Made by a program: the position numbers and the translations under genes
Shown: in pieces, positions 1 to 8,736 of the stretch
Layout: every line of letters starts with the position of its first letter
Position numbering within the stretch: position 1 is the first letter of the stretch
The notes under the pieces: model-generated
What the model was told of the DNA's origin: nothing
The model's database searches: none
The model's input: only the letters and a program-made list of their open reading frames with translations
Assembly: GCA_964558465.1 (NCBI GenBank)
Contig: CAZLEF010000001.1
Coordinates: forward strand, 62,001-126,000
Length of the DNA: 64,000 nt
Origin: JACJYC01 sp964558465
GTDB taxonomy: Bacteria; Bacteroidota; Bacteroidia; Chitinophagales; Saprospiraceae
Direction: 5' to 3'

Positions 1-1955
1 TGGACTTTTGCCCGGTCGGAAATATACCTGGCATCGCCCAGAAATGCGCGAATCGCCGGATCAGAAGCCGAAAGGTTAGCCATTGACATGGCTGCATCGG
101 CCACCAGCGCTCCGGTGGAATGGACCACAATGACGTATTCCCTGCCGAAGCAATCGGCGCCCCGGGGGTCGTTGGGGTGGTGAATCACGCCTTTGCCCTC
201 GTTCATAGCCAGGCTGATTTGGGTAAGCATGGCATGGATATTGTCCACCAGACGCTGCGAAGAATTGTAAGCTACGACCAGATACCGGTTGCTGGGTTGG
301 TCGGCGCTGCCCAAAAAATGTTCGATATGGTTTTTCCAATATCCTTCCCCTTGTTTTTTATAGAATCCTTCGTCAAAAAATTCGCCGGAAGCCTCTGGCC
401 ATTTTTGGGTCAGGGCGTCGTCGAGTTCGTTGGGATCCATAATACCCGCGGCGCTGACAGCACTGGTCAAATAGCCGGTTTTATCACTCTTGACAATATT
501 CTTGTATACATGATCGGGGCGGAACCCGTGGACGTAGACGATGTCGCGGCCGCTGAACGGCTTGTTTTTGTCATAGGTTATCCGGCATTCTTTTTTGTCG
601 CCAGGCCGAATTTGATCCCATTTTGCCGGATAATTTATTTTATTCCCGATCTTGATCCGGATGATCTCCATGGCTTTATAAAAATCATCGGGTTTGACGC
701 CGCCGGGCAGGGTAAGGTCCTGCCATTTTTTTAATTCCTCTTCCATTTGGGGCGGCATTTCACCGCCGAACGAAAGGCAGTCGTCCCCGGCATTGTACCA
801 GGCGCTTTTGCCGGCGGCATCGAAGGGGTATCCAAAAAGGTCGGACATTTTACCCTGGTCGAAACCAACTTCCAGGGATTCGGGCTGGTGATCCGGGTCC
901 AGCAGGCTGTTGATGGATCCGGGCATTTTGCCGGGGTCAGCCATGCCCGCATCTGCCGCTGTGAACCCGCATTCGTCCGTTTTTTGCAGGCAAAAACCGG
1001 AGATAACGCCGTTGGCGGACACCCCTTGGGGCGCATTTTCGTCTGCGACGACGAGCACGGCGATCTTGTCATAATCTTTGGGCGCCGTCCAGGAAGCCAG
1101 GAAATAGCGGTTCCAGCCGATGGATTTTATATTGCCCGATTCGCCGATGACCGCAATGTTTGGCGAAGGCTCGGGATGGGCGCCTGAAACCGGTAAATTT
1201 CCGTTGTAGGCCAATACCCTGAACCGGACATAATCCAGTTGTTTGGGCTGTGTTTTAGCACAAAAGCTGAACAGGTATTTTTCGCCTTTTTTGACCTTGT
1301 TGCCGGCAGCCAGCGTTTGTTGGATGCAGGCGCCGTTTTGGCGGTTGCCGTTCATTTCCACCAGGCCGGCACTATTGAAACACCCGGATTGTTTGGCCGA
1401 AATCTGGGGGGCCCCGTAGACAACGGTCCAGGCTGACGCATCTTCCTTCAGGAGGTTGGATTCGCAACAGGTGATCCGTTTGAGGTCGAATGGCAATTGG
1501 GGTTGAAGAAAAAAGAGGCCGGGACTGCTTTTCACCAGCGTGGTTTTTGCCCCCGTTCCGGAAAGCTGGGCCGTCACCTGGAAAGCGTAGACTTTGCCGG
1601 GTTGAAGCGCTTTGGCATTTTGGGGAAAGGCCAGCGAATTGCCCCGGATATTTTTTTGATCAATGATCCTGGGGTTGGCAGCCAATGCTTTTTCCGCATC
1701 CTGCTTTTCCCGGAGTTCTACAAGCGCCAGTGAGAAAGCTGCGTCGCCGGAAATTCCGGTATGCCGCCAGGAAAAGGCCGGACGCGGGTTGTTCAGCGGG
1801 CAATCGGCATTGGGGTAAAGACTTGTAATGGCAACCCTGGACAAGGGACCGGGTTTTTCCCTGGCAACCGCAGGCGCCTGGGCGGAACAACAGAAAAACA
1901 GGGAGGCAAAAAGGCCCATAAAAGCGGCCCTTGGAAAAAAACGGTAGGTTTCCAC
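1..1955 (-). CDS. Secreted alpha/beta-hydrolase-like protein, 3' end cut by window edge
   Basis: An open frame of more than 650 codons runs off the left edge, so the C-terminus is missing. From the GTG at 1955 the protein starts METYRFFPRA and continues into a hydrophobic stretch ending in SAQA, a usable signal peptide; the in-frame ATG at 1919 would remove the basic n-region. The first ~400 residues look like beta-sandwich material with paired cysteines (for example ITCCES). From about residue 500 an alpha/beta hydrolase pattern appears: IVYVHGF, which fits an oxyanion loop, and later IVVVHSTGAL, where S of HSTG would be the nucleophile. This departs from the classical GxSxG because Val replaces the first Gly. 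An exported esterase, lipase or related hydrolase is inferred; the substrate is unknown and the Asp/His of the triad would lie beyond the edge. Confidence 0.6.
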   Translation of the reverse strand, partial: METYRFFPRAAFMGLFASLFFCCSAQAPAVAREKPGPLSRVAITSLYPNADCPLNNPRPAFSWRHTGISGDAAFSLALVELREKQDAEKALAANPRIIDQKNIRGNSLAFPQNAKALQPGKVYAFQVTAQLSGTGAKTTLVKSSPGLFFLQPQLPFDLKRITCCESNLLKEDASAWTVVYGAPQISAKQSGCFNSAGLVEMNGNRQNGACIQQTLAAGNKVKKGEKYLFSFCAKTQPKQLDYVRFRVLAYNGNLPVSGAHPEPSPNIAVIGESGNIKSIGWNRYFLASWTAPKDYDKIAVLVVADENAPQGVSANGVISGFCLQKTDECGFTAADAGMADPGKMPGSINSLLDPDHQPESLEVGFDQGKMSDLFGYPFDAAGKSAWYNAGDDCLSFGGEMPPQMEEELKKWQDLTLPGGVKPDDFYKAMEIIRIKIGNKINYPAKWDQIRPGDKKECRITYDKNKPFSGRDIVYVHGFRPDHVYKNIVKSDKTGYLTSAVSAAGIMDPNELDDALTQKWPEASGEFFDEGFYKKQGEGYWKNHIEHFLGSADQPSNRYLVVAYNSSQRLVDNIHAMLTQISLAMNEGKGVIHHPNDPRGADCFGREYVIVVHSTGALVADAAMSMANLSASDPAIRAFLGDARYISDRAKV

Positions 1956-2032
1956 GGTACATTCGGTTTTAGGTGTTTTTACAAAATCTGCCCATTTATC
2001 CCGGCAAAAGCAGCCCCGTTACGCTTTCGCGA

Positions 2033-2551
2033 TCAGAAGATCCTCTTTTCCAGGATCGCAAATTCCAGCGGCCGGACGGGCGCCCCAAAACGAGGGTCGC
2101 CGTTAAAAGGGATCAATTCGCCGGTGTCGCGGTAACCGTGCCGGAAATACCAGGCAATCAATTCCGTTCGAACGTTAAAAACCCGCATAAAGATGGTTGA
2201 ACAGTTTTGAGCCCGAGCGTGGTCTTCTGCCGCTGCAAGCAACCGTTTGCCGATACCCTGGGCTTGCAGCCTCGGATGCACCGACAACATGCCGAGGTAA
2301 AGCCGGCCGGCCTGGTTTTCCAGGAAAACACAACCCAGGATCTGACCGTCTTCACCGGCGTATTTCAGAAAAACTGCATTTTCATTCGCCATCAAGGAGG
2401 CCAGGTTGGCTTCGTCGGTACGCAGGGCGCCCAACAAGAGGTCTGCCTCAGTCGTCCATCCTTCTTTGGAGGCTTCACCCCTGTAAGCGCCGTTGAGGAG
2501 GCGGACGATTTGCGGGATGTCATCCGGGGTTGCAGGAGATATGGGAAACAT
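2033..2551 (-). CDS. GNAT-family N-acetyltransferase
   Basis: A 172-aa cytoplasmic protein of normal GNAT length. The N-terminus (FPISPATPDDIPQIVRLLN) is the usual first strand and helix; the acetyl-CoA loop is QAQGIGKRLL, matching the family motif Q/R-x-x-G-x-G/A; the C-terminal YFRHGYRDTGE is the usual last strand region. The ATG at 2551 was chosen over one 14 codons upstream because the extra residues do not resemble the family. GNAT proteins transfer acetyl from acetyl-CoA to an amine; the acceptor cannot be told from the sequence. It is followed by the hydrolase at 1955 on the same strand. Confidence 0.85.
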   Translation of the reverse strand: MFPISPATPDDIPQIVRLLNGAYRGEASKEGWTTEADLLLGALRTDEANLASLMANENAVFLKYAGEDGQILGCVFLENQAGRLYLGMLSVHPRLQAQGIGKRLLAAAEDHARAQNCSTIFMRVFNVRTELIAWYFRHGYRDTGELIPFNGDPRFGAPVRPLEFAILEKRIF

Positions 2552-2614
2552 ATGATTTTGGATGATTGGTGATCCAGGTCCAAAAATAGGCATTTTTTCG
2601 CACGTCCCGGACCA

Positions 2615-3850
2615 TCAGGATTCTGCACCGCCTTTCCGGAGTATTTCTGCAACTCGCACCCTGGTTGTTAAAGACAGGAATTCCTGCCGCTCCACCCATT
2701 CAATGGTTCCGGGTTCAATTTGGGCGCCGGCCTCCAGCAGAAGTTCGATTATCGGAATGTAGTCGGTTCCACGGTCATTATTGACCAAACACCATAATGC
2801 CTGCCCCAGGGCAGTTCCACCGTAGACGTTTTTAATTTCAAGGGAAGCGCCATATCCCAGGAGCAGGCGGATGGTGTCCGGGTGGGCCCCCGCCACTGCC
2901 CAGTGCAGCCCCGTCAGGCCGGTTTGTCCCAGGGCGTTCAGGTCTGCTCCTTTTTCCAGCAGAAATGCGACGATATCGTTGTGGCCGTATTCACACGCCC
3001 ACATCAGCGCGGTTTCCAGTTGGGCATCGGTAACCTCCGGATATAAACCGCCTGCCCCATTAAAAATTTTTTTGACCAGGTCAATCTGCCCCGTTCCGGC
3101 GGCGCCGGCAAGGTCGAGCCGGGCTCCCTTCGAGGCAAGAAATCCTGCAGCTTCCGGGCGCCCGTTGGCCAGGCAGGCATTGACGATGGATCCCCTTGTA
3201 TCGTCGGGCGCAACGGCGTCTTCGAGGGTTGCGCCGTTTTCCAGCAGAAGTTGCAGGAGAGGTTCCTGCACTCCTGCTTTGAGGGGATGGACACTTGTCG
3301 CCACCAGCCCGAGAACCGATGCTCCACCATACATTTTACCAATAGCATTTACGTCAGCGCCGGCATCTAGCAGAATTTTTACCACCCCGACAGCGTTTTT
3401 GGGGGTCCTTTGGCGGTATCCTTCCACTCCGTTGGCGCCGGCATAGAGCAACAACGTGCTTTCATGCCGGCGCATCGAACGCATCCGGATCAGTTCCGGG
3501 TTTTGGCGCAATAAAAGCTGCAACTGCTCCAGGTTTCCCGATAAAACGGCCTCTACGGCCGCCTCAAATTGTGCCGCTGCCGATGAGCCGGAAAGGACGG
3601 CGTCAACGAATGTTTCCAATTGCCGCCAATTGTCGAAACCGTACCAATCGGCAACGGCTTGTTTCGCTTCGGAAAGTTCGAACCGGCCGGCTTGAATCTC
3701 TTCCAGGCTTGATCTGACCACTCCGGGGTGGTCGGCAATCCAGCGCAAGGCTTCCGGATCGCCTGACCGGCAGGCATCCAGAAAGGCTTCGGCTTGTTGA
3801 AGGTATTCCCCAAGACCAGCCCTGAAAGGCAATGGCTGCAGATTTTTCAT
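2615..3850 (-). CDS. Ankyrin-repeat protein
   Basis: A 411-aa protein without a signal peptide. The first ~120 residues are helical (AEAFLDACRSGDPEALRWIADHPGVV). They are followed by ankyrin repeats, for example GVVKILLDAGADVNAIG, PLLQLLLENGATLED, DIVAFLLEKGADLNALG, TGLHWAVAGAHPDTIRLLLGYGAS and IIELLLEAGAQIE. Ankyrin arrays bind other proteins; no catalytic motif is visible, so the partner and role are unknown. The ATG at 3850 is preferred to the in-frame GTG one codon earlier. The neighbours on the same strand are the GNAT protein and a VOC protein, with no clear functional link. Confidence 0.85.
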   Translation of the reverse strand: MKNLQPLPFRAGLGEYLQQAEAFLDACRSGDPEALRWIADHPGVVRSSLEEIQAGRFELSEAKQAVADWYGFDNWRQLETFVDAVLSGSSAAAQFEAAVEAVLSGNLEQLQLLLRQNPELIRMRSMRRHESTLLLYAGANGVEGYRQRTPKNAVGVVKILLDAGADVNAIGKMYGGASVLGLVATSVHPLKAGVQEPLLQLLLENGATLEDAVAPDDTRGSIVNACLANGRPEAAGFLASKGARLDLAGAAGTGQIDLVKKIFNGAGGLYPEVTDAQLETALMWACEYGHNDIVAFLLEKGADLNALGQTGLTGLHWAVAGAHPDTIRLLLGYGASLEIKNVYGGTALGQALWCLVNNDRGTDYIPIIELLLEAGAQIEPGTIEWVERQEFLSLTTRVRVAEILRKGGAES

Positions 3851-3931
3851 CACGCGTGAAAATTTAAAGGCTCAAACCTGATGACAGACTTAAAAAAATT
3901 TGAACGGCCCCGCCTCAGAACCTTGCATTGA

Positions 3932-4357
3932 TTACCGCGGATAATCATAATTAACCATCCACTGAATGCCGAACCGGTCGGCAAACATGCCAAAATAAGC
4001 CCCCCAAAAGACATCCTGCAAGGCCAGTTCGATCTTGCCGCCGGCAGAAAGCCCGTTGAAAAGTCGCTCTGCTTCCGCCTTGCTTTCGGCCTGAAGGGAA
4101 AGGTAAAAATTGTTGCCGGAGATCAATTTCTGCCCCATCGATTCCAAAGCGTCCGTCGCCATCAGGATATTCCCTTTTCCAATGGGAAGGGCGACATGCA
4201 TGATCTTTTCCTGATCGGCGGGAGATAATTTTTCCGCTTCCGGCGTATCCTTGAAACGTTGGAGCATGACAAATTCGCCGCCGAAGACGGATTTGTAGAA
4301 ATTGAACGCTTCTTCGGTGTTGCCGTTGAAGTTCAGATACGGATTTAAGGTTGCCAT
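3932..4357 (-). CDS. PhnB-like VOC (glyoxalase-fold) protein
   Basis: A 141-aa cytoplasmic protein of the PhnB-type VOC group: NPYLNFNGNTEEAFNFYKSVFGG at the start, HVALPIG and ILMATDA in the middle, and WGAYFGMFADRFGIQWMVNY at the end, the typical two beta-alpha-beta-beta-beta modules. Many members of this group lack the complete metal-ligand set of glyoxalase I and have no proven reaction, so no enzyme activity is claimed. The ATG at 4357 is the first possible start and has a -7-like element about 45 bp upstream. Confidence 0.85.
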   Translation of the reverse strand: MATLNPYLNFNGNTEEAFNFYKSVFGGEFVMLQRFKDTPEAEKLSPADQEKIMHVALPIGKGNILMATDALESMGQKLISGNNFYLSLQAESKAEAERLFNGLSAGGKIELALQDVFWGAYFGMFADRFGIQWMVNYDYPR

Positions 4358-4401
4358 AGTTGATTGATTCGATTGATTCGATTGATCGGGTCTTGAAGCA
4401 A

Positions 4402-4409
4402 CAAATATA
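4402..4409 (-). promoter_or_regulatory. Bacteroidota -7 element for the VOC gene
   Basis: On the minus strand the sequence is TATATTTG, an exact match to the Bacteroidota -7 consensus TAnnTTTG, 45 bp upstream of the ATG at 4357 in an AT-rich spacer. No convincing -33 TTG lies 19-20 bp upstream. Short 9-bp repeats (TGATTCGAT, 4362-4385) sit between the element and the gene. Confidence 0.4.
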
Positions 4410-4455
4410 AAACTTATTTTTTAAAAATAAAAATTAATTAACTTTTTGTTTTTTA

Positions 4456-5991
4456 TTAAAAGTCGATAAGCATAATTGCCGCAATGGTTTCGATCCCTTC
4501 CCACAGGCATCCGATCCGGACATTTTCATTTTCACCGTGCTGGTTGTTGTCGTAGTTGACCATAGGGACGGTAATGGGGGGCGTGTTCAATACTTCCTCA
4601 AACAGGTAAAGCGGCAGGCTTCCGCCGGCGGAAGGCATAAGCACGATTTCCTGGCCGGTAGTCGACCTTACGGCCTGGATCACCATTTGGGAGACCGGCA
4701 GATCAATGGAGGTGCGCTGGGCATTGTAACCCGTGCCGCTGCGAACGGTAGCGATATTGGGGTGGGTCAGACGCTCTTCGTCGGTGGGCTCGCGGTCCAG
4801 GACCAGGTAACCCTGTTTTTGGATATGGCCGATCACTTTTTGGACTTGTCGCCGGCTGTCGTTGCCTTTTACCAGGCGAAGGTCGAGGGTGACGGTAGCG
4901 GTGGTAGGGATGATATTGCTCGCCAGTTTGCCCACATTGGCGCTTACAATGCCGTTGATATTGAGGGTAGGCAAGGTGATGATCGACTCCAGGTAGGACC
5001 TGTTCGGGTCTTCCGGCCGGGCAAAGGCCAGTTCCTTTTGCATCAGGGGGGCGGGGTCGGGGATGGCGGCAAGGGCTTCGCGTTCGGCTGTGCTGAGCGG
5101 GATCACATCGTCGTAAAACCCGTCGATCAGGACCCTGCCTTCATCGTCCTTCATGGTCGCCAGGAGTCTGACGAGTTTCATGGCCGGGTTGGGCGCCCAG
5201 TTGCCGTAATTGCCGCTGTGCAGAGGTCGTTTGGGGCCGAATACGGTCAGGTTCAGGTTGACGTCGCCGCGAACGCCGAAGGTGATCTGTTTTTTACCTG
5301 AAGCGTGCATGGGGCCGTCGGAGATGATCCAGGCGTCGGCTTTGAGCAGATCCCGGTGTTTTTGCAGGATATCCCCCAGGTTGGTGGAGCCTTTCTCTTC
5401 TTCACCCTCGAAGAAAAATTTGATATTGATTTTTGGGGCGAGCCGGGTCCGGCGGATAGCCTCCCAGGCGTTCAGGATGGTAAATACGCCGGCTTTGTCG
5501 TCGGCGGCGCTCCGGGCGTAGAGCCGCCATTCCGGGTTGAGCGGGGCGCCGGCTGCCGGAAATCCGATGAATTGCCCGCCTTTATCCAACGGAGCAGAGG
5601 CCAGTTGGGGTTTGAACGGCGACAACCCTTCGGCCCATTTGTCGGGGTTGACCGGCTGCCCGTCGTAATGGGCGTAAAAGATCAGGGTCCGGGTAGCGCC
5701 AGGCGTCAGCATTTCGCCGTAAACCGCGGGGATAGCGCCGGGAATATCCGATTCCAGGAGGCGGGCATTGTCAATTCCTCTTTTTTTCATCATTTCCACA
5801 ATGAACCTGGCATTGACCTGCAATTGCTGGGGGTCGTTCATCGTGTTGGGCAGGGATAGAAATTCGATGTATTCTTTCAAAAGTTCATGCTGTCGCGGTT
5901 GGTGGTCGGCGCGGATTTTCAGCGTTGCCAGGTTTTGGCCCTGAAGGCCGAATGTACACAAGATCAGCAGGGGGAAAATGGCTTTTTTCAT
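4456..5991 (-). CDS. Secreted M20-family metallopeptidase (dipeptidase-like)
   Basis: A 511-aa protein with a signal peptide (MKKAIFPLLILCTFGLQGQN). M20 zinc-site motifs appear in order: YAHYDGQP (His108, Asp110), ARSAADDKAG (bridging Asp around 164-165), FEGEEEKGS (general base Glu198 and ligand Glu199), ISDGP (Asp ligand) and NNQHGENE near the C-terminus (last His ligand). The dimerisation (lid) domain lies between the last two motifs. These enzymes hydrolyse dipeptides or N-acyl/carbamoyl amino acids with two Zn ions; here the enzyme would act in the periplasm or outside the cell. Length and motif order are normal, and the substrate is unknown. The phosphotriesterase-family lipoprotein upstream has the same orientation. 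Confidence 0.88.
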   Translation of the reverse strand: MKKAIFPLLILCTFGLQGQNLATLKIRADHQPRQHELLKEYIEFLSLPNTMNDPQQLQVNARFIVEMMKKRGIDNARLLESDIPGAIPAVYGEMLTPGATRTLIFYAHYDGQPVNPDKWAEGLSPFKPQLASAPLDKGGQFIGFPAAGAPLNPEWRLYARSAADDKAGVFTILNAWEAIRRTRLAPKINIKFFFEGEEEKGSTNLGDILQKHRDLLKADAWIISDGPMHASGKKQITFGVRGDVNLNLTVFGPKRPLHSGNYGNWAPNPAMKLVRLLATMKDDEGRVLIDGFYDDVIPLSTAEREALAAIPDPAPLMQKELAFARPEDPNRSYLESIITLPTLNINGIVSANVGKLASNIIPTTATVTLDLRLVKGNDSRRQVQKVIGHIQKQGYLVLDREPTDEERLTHPNIATVRSGTGYNAQRTSIDLPVSQMVIQAVRSTTGQEIVLMPSAGGSLPLYLFEEVLNTPPITVPMVNYDNNQHGENENVRIGCLWEGIETIAAIMLIDF

Positions 5992-6030
5992 AATTCAAGC
6001 GATCATTAACGGGTAAATATACACCATTGG

Positions 6031-7059
6031 TTATTGACTTTTTATGACCAACGCCCGCCGTGGGTTTTTAACCAGCAACCGATCCAGTTCCTTCCGGGTA
6101 AATCCGATCCTCAACAGTTCCGGCACAAATTGATCCAGGATGGTTGAATACGGCCGGGTATTCCCATTCTCGAAAGGAATCAGCCTTACATTTCCGTCCT
6201 TGTTTTCCACGCTCCAGCCGTCGTCGTGGGAGATCAGTACCCTCGACAGCAATTTGTTCTCCTTCATCGTTTTCAGCATCTTCAGGTATTCCGGCATCCG
6301 GGTTTCGCTGACCCCGTCCAGGCTGATCCATACGCCCGCTTTGGCCAGTGCGATCCGTTCCTCATCCCTGCCGTTCTGGGCGTGGACCCAGATCATCCGG
6401 CCGGGGTCCAACCCTTCTTTCAGGATAAAATCGTATTCCGACCGGGCCGCTTCCCCGTCGCCTGTGTGGATAGCGACCGGCAGGCCGGTCTTTTTGCTCA
6501 CAAGAACGGCCGCTTTCAACAATTTTTCCTCGATATCATCCAGTGGGCCGGCGCCCACCCCCAGTTTGATGAATCCTGGTTTTATTCCGGAGCCTTCAAT
6601 TCCTTCCGTCCATTCCTTTTCCCACCGGTTGGCCAGCGATTCGGCGTTTTCCTCAAAGGCATGGCGCGGCAGGTATTTTTTATCCACGGCGGCATAATAT
6701 CCGGTATTGGTGATGATATTCAACGCTCCGGCTTCCGAGAGCCTTTTTAATAATTTCACATCCCGGCCGATGTAATTGGGCGTGCACTCCACGAGGGTAT
6801 TGATCCCTTTGGATTTCAATTTCCGGATATGGGGCAAAATCGTTTCCACGGCATCGGCTTCCGCATACTGCGGTTGTACAACTTTCTCCGCGCCCGCAAA
6901 ATCGGTGGTCACGTGTTCATGGATAAGGCTTCTGCCCATTTCGGCGGGTTTAATTTTGCCGCGGACGGTCATGATATAGCCCGCTTGGGACGCCTGCCGG
7001 TTACAGGCGGCCCAGAGACAGGTTGCGGCAAGGATGATGAAGAGGTGTGGTTTTTTCAT
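6031..7059 (-). CDS. Phosphotriesterase-family lipoprotein (amidohydrolase superfamily)
   Basis: A 342-aa protein with a lipoprotein signal (LAATCLWAAC, Cys about residue 19). The binuclear metal site of the PTE family is complete: HEHVTTDF (HxH), GFIKLGVG (carboxylated Lys), AIHTGD, WVHAQN and SHDDGW (final Asp). The TIM-barrel pattern is of normal length. Most such PTE-like proteins are lactonases or general hydrolases rather than organophosphatases, so the substrate is left open. Being a lipoprotein is a distinctive feature and places the enzyme at the envelope. An 8-bp tandem array lies just upstream. Confidence 0.85.
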   Translation of the reverse strand: MKKPHLFIILAATCLWAACNRQASQAGYIMTVRGKIKPAEMGRSLIHEHVTTDFAGAEKVVQPQYAEADAVETILPHIRKLKSKGINTLVECTPNYIGRDVKLLKRLSEAGALNIITNTGYYAAVDKKYLPRHAFEENAESLANRWEKEWTEGIEGSGIKPGFIKLGVGAGPLDDIEEKLLKAAVLVSKKTGLPVAIHTGDGEAARSEYDFILKEGLDPGRMIWVHAQNGRDEERIALAKAGVWISLDGVSETRMPEYLKMLKTMKENKLLSRVLISHDDGWSVENKDGNVRLIPFENGNTRPYSTILDQFVPELLRIGFTRKELDRLLVKNPRRALVIKSQ

Positions 7060-7075
7060 TCCCTATGCAATTATT

Positions 7076-7155
7076 CAATTCCTCAATTCCTCAATTCCTC
7101 GATTCCTCAATTCCTCAATTCCTCAATTCCTCGATTCCTCGATTCCTCGATTCCT
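7076..7155. repeat. 8-bp tandem repeat, ten units
   Basis: Ten uninterrupted 8-bp units alternate between CAATTCCT and CGATTCCT. The array begins 17 bp upstream of the phosphotriesterase-family gene (start 7059) and could affect its expression by changing the length of the upstream region. The rest of the 198-bp spacer to 7257 holds only a small inverted repeat (AAACTGA / TCAGTTT around 7210-7234). Confidence 0.9.
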
Positions 7156-7257
7156 CAGTTCAAGGCAGCGCTTATTTGAAAACGGAGGAAACCTTTTGTC
7201 TAATTGCAAACTGAACTCCGACTTCGCTCAGTTTCAAGAGACTGGGGGACCGCAGAC

Positions 7258-8703
7258 TTAATCAACAACCGGCATCAGCCTGAAAACAAACCCGGGCCGT
7301 TCAACCGAAATGTAGATATACCCGTCGGGGGCCATACGCACATCGCGCAGCCGGCCGACGCCTTTGAGCAGGCTTTCCTCGCCGGCGATTTTTCCGTTTT
7401 CCATTTTGCAGCGATCCAGGAAATCATACCGCAGGGAGGAGACCAGGGCGTCGCCTTTCCAGTTTTTATACCGGTCGCCCTGCACAAAAGCCAGTCCGCT
7501 GGGAGCAATGGACGGCACCCAGTAAAGTTCCGGTTGCTCCATGCCTTCCCGGGCTGTTTCGTTGGTAAAGGTGGTGCCGTTGTAGTTGATGCCGTAGGAG
7601 ATCACCGGCCACCCGTAGTTTTTGCCTTTCCGGACGATGTTCATCTCGTCGCCTCCGCGCGGCCCGTGTTCATTGGTCCAGAGTACGCCGGTTGCCGGAT
7701 CGATGGCGATGCCTTGCGGGTTGCGGTGGCCGTACGACCAGATCGTCGACATGGCGCCGGGTGTGTTCACAAACGGGTTGTCGGCCGGCACGCTGCCGTC
7801 ATCGTTTACCCGGTGGATCTTGCCGCAATGGTTGTCGAGGTATTGCGGATTCCGGTTGTGGTTGCCCCGGTCGCCGACCGAAAAATAGAGGTAACCCTGG
7901 CGGTCAAACTCCATGCGTCCGCCGTAATGGAAGCGGGTGGTCGCATAGGGCAGGGCTTCGAAGATGACCTTTTGGTCGGTGAGTGCGTTCCCTTTCAGCA
8001 CCGCCCGCATGATGGCCGTGGTGGAGAGGGTCTTTCCGTCCTCCTTTTTGGGTTTGGCGTAAGAAATATAAAGGACCTTGTTCTTTTTGAAATCCGGGTG
8101 TAATTTGATATCCATCAGGCCGCCCTGGCCTTCGTCGAGCACTTCGGGCACGCCGCTGATCTTTTCCTGCTTTTTATTCTTTTTCACCCGGTAAATGCCG
8201 CCCGATTTTTCGGTAAAAAGCAGGTCGCCGCCAGGTAAAAAAGCCAGGCCCCAGGCGATGTTGATCCCCTGCACAATAGTATCCAGCCGCACCGTCAGGT
8301 CTTCCGATTCGAAGCGGTTGGCTTTTTGGGGCAGATCGTTGAAATTGTACCGTTCCAGGGCGGCAATATTGTTCAGCATATAATCGCTGAGCCGGTAAAT
8401 CTCTTCGTCGGTGAAGGCCGTATCGTAAGCCGGCATACCCTCATCGGCATATCCGAATTTGATGGCTTTGAACAGATCCTCTCGGCTGTTGCCGTGTTTC
8501 CAGCGGCGATCGAGGAATGCGTTCATTTTAATTCCGTGACACCCGGCGCAAAACTCTGCGTAATGCGCCATGGCAATTTCCAGGGTCGTATCCCGGAGGA
8601 CCGGGGTGGAGGAACCGGCTGCGGCCGGACGGACGGGATCGATATCCCATGCGAAACAGGTAACAGCAAAGAGAACAGCGATAAAACCAAGAGATTTCAG
8701 CAT
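7258..8703 (-). CDS. Cytochrome c / PQQ-dependent sugar dehydrogenase fusion
   Basis: A 481-aa exported protein. After the signal peptide (residues 1-20) a small cytochrome c domain carries the haem motif CAGCH (Cys52, Cys55, His56) with a distal Met probably in DEGMPAY. From about residue 130 a six-bladed beta-propeller of the soluble glucose/sorbosone dehydrogenase type follows: NIAWGLAFLPGGDLLFTEK, GGLMDIKLHPDF, YSVGDRG-like FSVGDRGNH, IWSYGHRNPQGIA, WTNEHGPRGGDE and GKNYGWPV. These enzymes oxidise sugars with PQQ; the fused haem would accept the electrons. No PQQ synthesis gene is in the window. It lies downstream of the TonB receptor gene on the same strand, 33 bp away. Confidence 0.88.
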   Translation of the reverse strand: MLKSLGFIAVLFAVTCFAWDIDPVRPAAAGSSTPVLRDTTLEIAMAHYAEFCAGCHGIKMNAFLDRRWKHGNSREDLFKAIKFGYADEGMPAYDTAFTDEEIYRLSDYMLNNIAALERYNFNDLPQKANRFESEDLTVRLDTIVQGINIAWGLAFLPGGDLLFTEKSGGIYRVKKNKKQEKISGVPEVLDEGQGGLMDIKLHPDFKKNKVLYISYAKPKKEDGKTLSTTAIMRAVLKGNALTDQKVIFEALPYATTRFHYGGRMEFDRQGYLYFSVGDRGNHNRNPQYLDNHCGKIHRVNDDGSVPADNPFVNTPGAMSTIWSYGHRNPQGIAIDPATGVLWTNEHGPRGGDEMNIVRKGKNYGWPVISYGINYNGTTFTNETAREGMEQPELYWVPSIAPSGLAFVQGDRYKNWKGDALVSSLRYDFLDRCKMENGKIAGEESLLKGVGRLRDVRMAPDGYIYISVERPGFVFRLMPVVD

Positions 8704-8736
8704 GACGAAGGTATTTTTATTCTTGTTTTTTGTGTG

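Noticed and set aside
120..734. Plus-strand frames opposite the left-edge hydrolase
   Set aside because: They mirror the open minus-strand frame and contain no credible motif.
7076..7155. CRISPR array
   Set aside because: The units are 8 bp with no spacers; no repeat of 24-40 bp with unique spacers occurs anywhere in the window.
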